NCBI GenBank assembly: GCA_964017125.1
Contig: OZ024909.1
Coordinates: 54,631,085 to 54,695,084 of the forward strand
Source: Flabesymbios commensalis
Taxonomy: Eukaryota > Annelida > Polychaeta > Terebellida > Flabelligeridae
Direction of reading: 5' to 3'
DNA length: 64,000 nt
Part shown: positions 55,412-64,000 of the stretch, one piece after another
How positions within the stretch are numbered: the stretch's first letter is position 1
Layout: each line of letters opens with the position of its first letter
Position numbers and translations under genes: made by a program
The notes under the pieces: model-generated
Seen by the model: the letters and a program-made list of their open reading frames with translations, nothing else
What the model was told of the DNA's origin: nothing
Databases searched by the model: none

Positions 55412-55690
55412 ATCGTGCCCAGTTTTGAGGTAGGGTACCAAAACTGTTTTCACTAGTCTGAGAAATGTATTCAACTTTTCCATGTAAATTCCATGTGTGG
55501 AAGTCCGTAAGATGTACTACTGCTCCGTGCACACCTTCATTGACAAAAATTGAATATTTCGGCCTTTTTTCAGTCGATATTGCGAAAGATTTCTGAAACA
55601 ATGACAGTTTGGCGCCGAGAAGCGTTGCACTTCGCAAATAGGCGTGTTTTCGATTCTCCAGTGTGATCACACGTGGTGCAATATTATATG

Positions 55691-56348
55691 CACAAAGGGC
55701 CGATCATGTGACAATGAAACGGACGTTTTATTGGTCACTGGATTTGCTGATTTCCGGAAGTGACAAGTTGGGCGGAATTTCTGAAAATAAAAATGACCGT
55801 TGTTTTCAGCTAACTGGGATTTTGTTGGATATATTACTTGATTTTAATCTTACATGTTATTTTATAAGTGTGCGCAGCTGGTTGAATATTCAGGAACATG
55901 CGTACACACATTAATACTTGCAGGTGGGTGTGATTCTCTCGTAATTTAACTCCACGATAACCAGAGGTGGGGTGTCTCGCCAGAAGCGAATGTATGCAAC
56001 TGTGACTGTACCGCTTGCCAGTACAGTCACGATGGGGCTATGGGCGTGCGTGGTATATATACCATAGATACACGACGTAATTTTGAGATTGTGCTTTTGT
56101 CTACTCTGAAGCTGTACTACAGACTTGCATACGAATTTCCAGTGGCTAGGAACCGGATGGTTTAAGTCCAACTTTAATTGGCTCTCTCATCAATGTGATC
56201 TGTTTTTCCAGATGAGGTGGCAGAGTTTCAACCATATCTGTTGAACCATATATGTAATCCTTATGAAATCGCCTTCGAGATCCTCCATTATAGAGTTCTG
56301 TCAGTAAATAGTCAACATATCCGAGCTCATACCGCTGGTTTACCACTG
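55691..56348. other. Intergenic stretch, nothing supported
   Basis: A small hairpin 'gactgtaccgcttgccagtacagtc' in two halves lies near 56005-56030. Open frames are short and motif-free. Confidence 0.4.
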
Positions 56349-56362
56349 TCTCATCCTCACCG

Positions 56363-56674
56363 GGCGGGGCCCTAGGGTAGTGGTTAGCACCGCTGCCTTT
56401 CACGCCAGATTTCGGGGTTCGGTTCCCGGTATCGGCGGTTTGAAAGAAACAAAAAAATGTTTCTTCCTCATCCACGTGTGAAAGTCAGTATTGTGGGGAG
56501 CCTCTGTGGCCAAGAGGTAGCGTGCTCGGCCTCAGACCGCCAGGGCTCGAATTTCGAATCCTGTGTCTGGAGGACAGTGTCATCTCAATCATCTCACCAT
56601 CCTCAGGAGGTTCTCCTAGCCCAGTTTAGCCTATATGTGCACAAATGTGGCCTAAAGCCCGATTCATTTCATTT
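56363..56674 (+). mobile_element. Full-length dimeric tRNA-derived SINE, head type a
   Basis: Same structure as 3775-4088, plus strand: head with 'tagggtagtggttagcacc' and 'ggttcggttcccgg', linker 'gaaagaaacaaaaaaatg', second monomer with 'ggccaagaggtagcgtgc' and 'ggctcgaatttcgaatcc', tail ending 'gattcatttcatttt'. A perfect 14-bp target duplication, tctcatcctcaccg, flanks it (56349-56362 and 56675-56688). Confidence 0.9.
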
Positions 56675-56842
56675 TCTCATCCTCACCGCTCTGCCTTTGC
56701 TTCGTTTGCCAACAGCTCTCTCTTCTGACATCTACCATGGATGCTCCAATGTAAGTTGTTGCTTAAGGGCTGGGTATTCAGCATGATACTAGCTAATCAC
56801 TAGCTGGGTATTCGACATGATACTAATTACTAGTAGCCTATA

Positions 56843-56925
56843 TATTGTCGCCTCGGAGCTAAAGGATCCTATCTGCCACTCTGACGAGTGTCAGATAGTA
56901 TCCTTTAGCTCCGAGGCGACGATAT
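56843..56925. repeat. P3 palindrome with CGTCGCCTCGGAGC arms
   Basis: Near-perfect 83-bp palindrome: 'tgtcgcctcggagctaaagg' continues to 'atctgccactc', then 'gagtgtcagat', 'cctttagctccgaggcgacg'. Same family as 27421-27504 and 27607-27686, 29 kb away. Confidence 0.85.
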
Positions 56926-58084
56926 AACGTTTTTCATCAAATAATGATTTCATAGAAGCAATGGCTGAATAAAGAGTGAAAGTGTTTGATCAAGTACTCT
57001 TTAGGCCTATAGAGGACCTCCTGACGTGACCGCTTTTGCGTGGACCGTCGTGACTAAAATTTCAGTGCGACTAGATCGCGCATGCGCAACATTATCGTGA
57101 CAATGAGTAACATGGTGTAAACTATGCTTGCAGTGAGTGACAATGATTGCCACCATCGCAAATTATGTGAAAACAGTGCGCAACTTTTGCGCAAAAAAGG
57201 CGTAACAATTATGCATGGCATCACGCACACTTGCGTGACATTGTAGCAGTAGGCCAGGGCCTACGCATTGCGCAACTAGTGTATGCCAGCTGGCACGCTG
57301 TACATACATATACATATATCTCTCTCATTTCTATGACAAATAAGTCTGTAATGACTTTCTTTCTGTCAATAAAATAGCTGTGTGTAGCGCAAACTATGCG
57401 CAGCGTTGTCGTGCTGTGTGCCACTAAAATGGCACGTCTTTGGCACGCCATTCTGCGGAGCAATGCGTGACAGTTTTGGGGGTAAGTGTCAGGTGCAAAC
57501 GTTGAGGTCATCCTCGGGGTTTGAATTGTGATGAAATGATTGGTCCAGAAATAATGTGTGTGAGCGAACACATGTGGAAGATGCTCACCCAGAGTACTCC
57601 CTTGTGTTGCATCATGCTGTGCCATGTTTCGTCGAGCTGCGGTAATCTGTGTAGCGTTTTATGGAGATGTATTGTTTAGCACTGGATATCGTAGGGTTGT
57701 GACGTGTTGCGTAGCGCTGTGACATTAGTGATGTTACTCATCATTCAAAAAAAGACCTGAGCGGTTTGTGTGAGCATTTTTTTCAGTTTTGGGAGAAATT
57801 CTAGATTGACATGCTCCATTGCTCTCAAAACGTGTACGCGGGAAACTCATATTATCATGTCTATTATTTTTTTATACTTTTATGCTTATACTTTTTGTAC
57901 ATAGATGAATATAAATATAGTTGCTGCCTAGCTTGCAGAGGCTTCTATAAGCCTGTTTTGCGCCGCACGACCAATGTTGTATATAATATTCTATTGATAT
58001 AATGTGTATATTTTTTTGTATATATTTTTAAATATATATATGTATTGGTCGAAAGCTAAATAAAATAAAATCAAACACCTGGCC
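56926..58084. other. GTGAC/GCGC-rich stretch with a LINE A-family 3' tail scrap
   Basis: About 57010-57730 is enriched in 'cgtgac', 'gcgcaac' and 'gcgtgac'. Embedded at about 57314-57376 is 'atgacaaataagtctgtaat' then 'tctgtcaataaaata', the last ~60 bp of the LINE A family. 58010-58075 ends in 'gctaaataaaataaaatc', another LINE-like A-rich end. A 134-codon minus frame (57221-57625) spans the scrap and is not a gene. Confidence 0.45.
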
Positions 58085-60089
58085 CATGATATACTGTAGA
58101 AATTGAAATTGCGAAACAACGAAGAAGAGCTCTTGAAAAAATCTGGCGTAAACCAGCAACACGCAAGCCTCTCGATCACGGTACAAGACTCAGGTTAACT
58201 TTTGCAATAGACTGTTATCTAAGGCTAGGTCTGAATACTATGCTAAGACACCATAGAACAAAGCTTTGGAAATTCAAAGCAGATATGGAATTCTGTCAAC
58301 AAAATTTAGCATCAGGTACCAGAACGCTATCTTCCGGAACATTCATCAATAAAATTGCTGGCAAACTCGTTTGCTCAATATTTGGCAAAAAATTGAAATT
58401 ATTCGGTCAAATTTTCCATCAGTTCTGCTTAAGGTACATAACATTGACCCTAAGGATGCTAACTGCCCTTTATCCTGCTTTAGACCAGCTACTCCGGATG
58501 AGGTTAAGAAAATTATAATGTCTTCCTCAAATGGAACATGTAATCTTGATCCCATTCCCACAACCTTACTGAAGTCATGTATAGATTCATTGATTGTTGC
58601 AATCACCAATATTTTCAATAAGTCGTTAAAAATAGGTGTGTTTCCTTCATCTTTCAAAACTGCTGATGTGATACCGCTTTTGAAAAAGCCCTCTTTGTTT
58701 AAAAATGATATGAAAAAATACAGGCCAGTTTCCAGTTTTATTTCGAAAGTTGTTGAAGAGGTAGTTGCATCCCGCTTGCTTACTCATTTAGAGCTAAATG
58801 ATCTATTTAATCTAAATCAGTCTGCTTACACATAGAATCGTTCAACTGAAACTACCTAACTTAAGATTACCAATTACATATCTACCAACATTGAAAAAAT
58901 AGGGTTACTGTACTGACTTTGTTGGATCTGTCGGCTGCGTTTGATACAATCGACCATGCTGCACTCCTCAAGCTACTTTCATCCTGGTTTGGCATCTCTG
59001 GAATAGCGTTGGAATGGATCCAGTCATATTTATATGATGGAGGACAGACGGTCAAGATAGGTGAAAATCTATCTGATAGTTACACCATAAACATGATAAA
59101 AGTTCGGTGTTCCTCAGAAGTCCGTACTTGGACCAATTCTATTCACGCTGTACACTACGCCTCTATCCTCAATAATATGTCTCTTTTTCCTCCCCCTATT
59201 TTAGATCATGATACATCACCAGCTTCTTCTGCATTTCGTCGGCCACAGGCGAAACAATCCTAACTACCAAAATTGACAAATTGAGTTTTTATGAAAAACA
59301 CATCCAAAATAAACCTCTTTAGCATTATGTAGAATGGCTAAGCCCTGTGTGTGGTATATCATACCTAACGCGGATGAGCAAAACAATCCTAACTACATTT
59401 TATGATATAAACATGTCAAACCATCCTATCTTGATAGGATGATTTTCCATCTTGCTATAATTGTGTCTCGATGAACATGCAAAACAATCCTGAGAAGCAG
59501 TTAGGCTATTATAGCCTGATTCTTGATGTCAGGTCTATTTTTTCAAAACAAATCTTGTGCCTGATCGCATTCATGACAATTTTCGTCAGTCACAGGCGAA
59601 ACAATCCTAACTCCAAAATGATAGTTTTGAGTAAATTGCTAAGTGTTCTGCAATGCTGATAAATCGATACTTCAACATAAAACAAAATTACCACACAACA
59701 AGTTTTCATATTTTTCTAGAGTGCTATGTTGAAATTTTAGTATTTGGTGGACTTTGGCGGTCTGCAGTGGAGATAGGATTGTTCAATTTTGTCGAAAATG
59801 GCCCAATTAAGATGTGTGGAACAATCCTATCTCATTGAGTGAAATATGCCCTTATTTGCCACAGGATACGAATACGGATAAAAGCAAAAGTGAATAGTAA
59901 TGCAGTTACAGTACAGTACTCCAATTTGGTAATACATTTCCATGGTTTCTCGAGAACATAAGAAAACAAGTCATGTCGAATTTACAAGCAGTGTCTGTGT
60001 AAAATCAGGCAGTCTAATTTGGGTAAATTAACGACGGCCGCCATTCAGATATTATAAACACCATAGCCTGATAACGTGTGTTTCAAAAT

Positions 60090-62390
60090 TGGTATAGCAT
60101 GAGCACTTTCAATACTTCTATATAGGGGCATAAAGAATGAGATGCCTGTTTTAGTGATACGAGGTCAAAGTCAAGTCATCAGGTCACAATTAATGTCGAT
60201 TAATAATATTACCAATAGCGTGATATACATGGCGTTTGTCTCGAGCGTGCTACCTCCACAATAATACAATACCGCCTCTACGAAAGTTTTTTGCGAAATA
60301 AACATTCAGTCTAGTTATATCAATAATAATGATGAAATGTGCTATGTTACCAGGTTACAGCCATATGTAGCCCAACATATATAATGATTTTTTTTAGATA
60401 TCTGAAGAATCAGATTGGCATCATAATTTGTTGATTCAGGATCAAGGGGACGTGGTCAAGGATAAATACAAGTGAAAGCAAGGATATAATTATGTTATGT
60501 CGGTCATCTTGTTTTCAGAAGTTGCAAAATCAAATTTAGAATCTCAGAAACCGTATGAAACCTGGTATATAAAATATGATACGTGATGGGGGTTAGCGAA
60601 TTGTTTATTTGTATTTCCGAGTGAAAACGACGTCATGATCAAGGTGGTCATGCTGGATTAACTCTCAATCTCTATTTTCTAGCATTCACACTATTATATT
60701 TTTAGCATGTTTACAAAAGACCAACATCCTGCAACACAAATTCAATCTAGATTGAGTTTATTAAACATGGTTATTGCAGTAATTAACGTCGTAACTATGG
60801 AGATCAAATAAGTCTTTATAACATAGTCTGCTATCTAATGGAATGAAATCGCAAAGTTGAAAAAGATCAATCTTCTTATCGTTGTCGATACCAAGTGGGC
60901 TACTACAAGCAGATATTAGTGCTAGAATCTTCTTCTTTTGTTATAACTATAATTATGATAATGAGGGATTCTATAACATTGGGCACCGGTGATGATATTT
61001 TCCTTGGAATATGATATTCTCTAAGTATTGTCAAAAATGTAAGCATATATCAACTTAGCTATAATTATTGACATAGCGTTGTCAGCAGAACTTAATTTCG
61101 ATTTTAAATGTGTATTTTTATCAATTTAAAGTTTTATTACCGTTATGGAGAGACTAATTTAACGCTATGGAGTGACCAATTTATGTTACGGAGTAATTTT
61201 CATATTGAAATTTCTTAGCAACTCTTTTACCAAAGTAAAATATATTTAACAGGTAGTTCAACATGGCTAATTATTATGATGCTGATCACTTAATATAGAA
61301 ATAATCACTTTATGATAATAACCCTAAAATAATGAACAAATACATACTTTCCGTAACGATTATTTTCGTTATGGAGAGTAATGATAACGAGTATTGTATC
61401 TCTATCACGACAATTATTTCTGTTATGGTGTGACAATAATCAAATACTAAATATTGACGCTAAGACTGTTTAAAGGACAAAAATAAAAGTTACTAATTTG
61501 AAAGGTGTCACTTGTTGGTTAAAATATTAACTTCATAAAAGTATCACTTGTTGGTTAAAATATTAAATTCATAAAAGGTTTATAACTATTTTTAAATGAG
61601 TAAAATGTTAATTTGTGACTAGCCTACTATTTAACCCCATAACGTTTTTGTTTTTGTTATGGAGTGACAGAAATTAAATACTCGTTGTGGAGAGATTTTT
61701 GTTTCATTAAATCGTGGATAGCATAAGATCTATGCATTATGCTAAATTACGATTATTATTTATTTTTTGTCAAATAAGGTTGTGGTAGGCTTGAAGGTTA
61801 TTGGTATACTTGAAAGTTTATTGGCAGTATTTATGGAGTGACGTTGACTTGAAATACTTACCCACAGACTTGCACAAACCTTACATTATTTCTAAACAAA
61901 CACGCATTTATCATACTTGTTCTTTAAAATTCACTTGACGAAGGTCTCGTGCAACTGTTTTACACCAGCCAAATGATATATTGATCAGAAAAAGTATAGA
62001 AATGAACTGAAATTATAAGCGTTACGGAGAATCGCTGCAACGTGGGACAGTCATAAATGGCATAAAAAGTGGTAAAATATATTTTTTTTAACTTGTATAT
62101 AATCTTAAAGATAGGCTAGATTCAATCTAGATTAAGTCTAGATTAAATCACCTGTTTATGTCGGGACAGGGCTTTTAGCGTAAAATTGGCTAAATATACA
62201 TAATATTTATTTATAAAAACACTTTTATGTTAGAAATATCCTAATTTTAATATTGCTATATTGTTACATGAAGGTCATTCATTACATTTAGGTAATGAAA
62301 TTAAATCAAAATATTAAATAATAAATATTACAAGGCGTCGACAGTGCTTGTGCTTGAAATTATAGAATCCCTCTAATTTGTTCCTTTTTA
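60090..62390. repeat. Interior of the 4.1-kb element with iterated GTTATGGAGTGACA
   Basis: About 61137-62040 contains 'ccgttatggagagac', 'cgctatggagtgac', 'gttacggagt', 'cgttatggagagt', 'tgttatggtgtgac', 'tgttatggagtgaca', 'tatggagtgac' and 'cgttacggagaatc'. An outlier lies at 60787 ('cgtaactatggagatc'). Spacing is irregular (20-250 bp). No open frame of note. Confidence 0.75.
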
Positions 62391-62800
62391 TCCCCCGCCC
62401 ACGAAGTAGGGGCGGGAATATTGTCATCATCATGTCTGGTCGTGCGTCTGTGTGTCCGTGTTTCGTTTCCAGACGATATCTCGGAAACCGTTAGCCGGAT
62501 TGATTTCATAGTGCATACACACATCCCTGAGGGGCTGTAGATGTGTCTTTTGTTGGTTATGACCTTTGACCTATTTTTTTACTTTTGATTTTGAGGCCCT
62601 TATTGACTTTATTTGATGGCGGATGATAAGTTCAGTTTCCGGATGATATCGCGTGAAAGCGTTTACTGCATTGTTTTGATATTGCACACACAAATCCCTT
62701 AGGACGTGTAAATATGCCTTTTTGGGGGCTACGAGCTTTGACCTATTTTTTAACCTTTGACTTTGTGGCCAATATTGAGTTTAATTAATTGCGGGTGAAA
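62390..62800. repeat. Two-unit repeat with CCCCGCCCACGAAGT leader
   Basis: The leader 'ccccgcccacgaagtagggg' is followed by two diverged units of about 170 bp: 'ttccagacgatatctcgg'...'tatgacctttgacct' and 'ttccggatgatatcgcgt'...'acgagctttgacct'. It resembles a dispersed repeat common in marine invertebrate genomes (recollection, not checked). Confidence 0.6.
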
Positions 62801-64000
62801 TCGTTAGCGTCAGCGCTCTTTGCTTGCATCTGCAGATACCAGTGTTTGTAATTATCTGAAGTCGGCCATCGTTAATTTACACAAATTCGTACATGGTTTT
62901 ACACAGACACCCTGCTTGTAAATTAGACATGACTTGTTTCCTATGTTCTCTGGAAACCATGGAAACATATTACCAAATTGGAGTATTGTACCGTATAACT
63001 TCTATTACTAATAACTTTTTATTTTTTCCGTATTCGTATCATGTGGCAAAGAAGGGCATATCTCACTCAATGAGATAGGATTGTTCTACACATCGTAATT
63101 TGACCATATTCGCCAAAATTGATCATTCTAAACAATCCTATCTCCACTGCAGACTGCCAAAGTGTACCAAATACTAAAATGTCAATGTAGCACGCTAGAA
63201 AAATATGAAAACTTGTTCTGTGCCAAATTTAATTTTTTTATGTTGAAGTATCGATTTATCAGCATTGTTTTAAACTTCGAAAGCAATTTACTCAAAACTA
63301 CTATTTTGGAGTTAGGATTGTTTCGCCTGTGACCGACGATTTAGCATCGGAGTCGCCTTTGATAGTGAATTAAAATTTGATCTTCATATTAGACAGATCT
63401 GTAAATCCTGCTTTTATCATATTCGTGATTTGAGGCGACACCTTTCTATGGACACCACCAAAATTATTGCAAATTCCTTTATTACCAGGCGACTAGATCA
63501 CTGCAATTCTCTTTTTTTAATGTTGGTGAAAAATACATGAAACAGTTACAGCGTGTGCAAAACTCATTAGCTCGAGTCGTATGTAAGAGTTATGACATAT
63601 AACACATGTTCTCCATTCGTTAGATTTGCTCGAGATCAAGTACAGAATTGATTTCAAAATTAGCACTTCGTTATATAAAACACTCCATACGAATCAGCCT
63701 GTCTACTCTCGAAAATTATTGTCAGTGTCAGAAAAACAAAGAACCCGTGCCTCAGGAACTAGAGAGCTTATTCGACCTCGCTCTCCTAATACCAAGGCTG
63801 GTTCTGGTGCTTTCTATGTTGTTGCTCCATACCTCTGGAATTCCCTTCATGCAGACGTACGAACAGCTGAGACGTATTCTATCTTCTACAAAAAATTAAG
63901 GACACTTCTTTGCATCTTGTTTTCCATCCTAATAGTCTGACTTGACGTTGCTCATACTTTGATGATTTTGATTGACCATGGACACGATTCTTGACTATGA

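Larger units (their letters stand above)
48420..55690. mobile_element. Large non-autonomous element or inverted duplication with long terminal inverted repeats (about 7.3 kb)
   Basis: Inverted arms are readable in three matching pairs. Outer: 48430-48715 with 55412-55690 (for example 'agtgcaacgcttctcggcgc' and its complement). Middle: 49153-49435 plus 49684-49770 with 54075-54415 (for example 'ctgattctaaccaaccagtc'). Inner: 50205-50395 with 52880-53075 (for example 'cccctgcttattgtgtcacc'). The pairs are separated by insertions found in only one arm: a TA MITE at 49438-49681, a 53.1-54.07-kb element, and a P4 half plus LINE 3' end at 54.4-55.4 kb. The left-only segments 48730-49150 and about 49815-50195 are unexplained. 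Centre: a 599-bp tandem repeat. No transposase frame. Superfamily unknown. Confidence 0.8.
59237..63338. mobile_element. 4.1-kb element with about 500-bp terminal inverted repeats, inside LINE F
   Basis: The tip 'cgtcggccacaggcgaaaca' (59237) matches the complement of 63319-63338. The arms proper are about 59584-60090 and 62835-63338, with matches such as 'gctgataaatcgatacttca' and 'caatcctatctc'. The left side has an extra tip segment, 59237-59583. ATTT on both sides (59233-59236, 63339-63342) may be a 4-bp target duplication. A subterminal word CAATCCTA recurs about ten times in the arms, in both orientations. No transposase frame is present, so it is non-autonomous. Superfamily unknown. 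Confidence 0.8.
58085..63950 (+). pseudogene. LINE F: RT fragment in two parts, split by a 4.1-kb insertion
   Basis: Part 1 (58085-59236): 'EIAKQRRRALEKIWRK' (linker), 'SSSNGTCNLDPIPTTLLKSC', 'FKTADVIPLLKKPS', 'KKYRPVS', 'LLDLSAAFDTIDHAALL' (RT motif A) and 'WIQSYL'. Part 2 (63339-63950): 'GVAFDSELKFDLHIRQICKS', 'FITRRLDHCNSLF', 'LQRVQNSLARVVC' and 'APYLWNSLHADVR'. Together they give the order of a jockey/CR1-type ORF2 lacking the endonuclease, with the FADD segment between the parts deleted. Several frame breaks, for example stop TAG after 'NQSAYT' at about 58833. Confidence 0.8.

Noticed and set aside
55390-55412. Stand-alone microsatellite (TAATC)n
   Set aside because: It is the 3' tail of LINE G and is annotated with it.
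56363-56440. tRNA gene on the plus strand
   Set aside because: Same SINE head, flanked by a 14-bp target duplication that includes the whole SINE.
57221-57625. 134-codon minus-strand gene
   Set aside because: It spans a LINE 3' tail scrap and has no recognisable domain.

Overview
The window looks like a gene-poor, repeat-packed stretch of a metazoan nuclear genome, most likely a marine invertebrate. An echinoderm, hemichordate or other non-vertebrate deuterostome is my best guess, and a lophotrochozoan is possible. Reasons: AT-rich intergenic DNA, many APE-type LINE copies, tRNA-derived SINEs, many TTAA and TA target-site MITEs, very frequent AGGCCTA words, and one animal-type sulfotransferase gene. 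No operons, bacterial signals or CRISPR arrays are present. No LTR-bearing or capsid-bearing element was recognised.

Only one host gene is convincing: a galactose-3-O-sulfotransferase-like type II Golgi protein (43880-45190, +). Its coding region is a single exon behind a good splice acceptor. A GC/CpG-rich block ending in a good splice donor at 40989 is a candidate promoter and non-coding first exon.

Layout. 0-5 kb: MITE-like palindromes and a tRNA-SINE. 5.3-12 kb: an old LINE (E) split by other repeats. 12-17.6 kb: a SINE, MITEs, a minisatellite and a 542-bp tandem duplication. 17.7-23.1 kb: a nearly intact minus-strand LINE (A) with an SGNH-esterase ORF1 and an EN+RT ORF2. 23-29 kb: MITEs, hairpins and a LINE fragment. 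29.4-36 kb: a broken plus-strand relative of A (LINE B), carrying a perfect 10 x 34-bp array and a 1.24-kb foldback element. 36-40.5 kb: GCATGC-rich DNA, TTAA elements, a GTGATT minisatellite and palindromes. 40.6-45.2 kb: the sulfotransferase locus. 45-48.4 kb: MITEs. 48.4-55.7 kb: a large element with long terminal inverted repeats and several nested insertions. 55.7-58 kb: a SINE with perfect target-site duplications and little else. 58.1-64 kb: LINE F, interrupted by a 4.1-kb element with about 500-bp inverted repeats.

The most interesting structure is in the non-coding elements. (1) A TTAA-flanked MITE family carries long hairpins whose two arms co-vary between copies. (2) The two long-inverted-repeat elements, unrelated in their arms, both have central regions with many copies of a motif close to GTTATGG(T/A)GT(T)GACA. 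(3) A SINE family keeps its body but exchanges its tRNA-like head. (4) LINEs A and B have overlapping ORFs in a -1 relation with no usable AUG for ORF2. All family names rest on motif recognition by eye; nothing was searched against a database.
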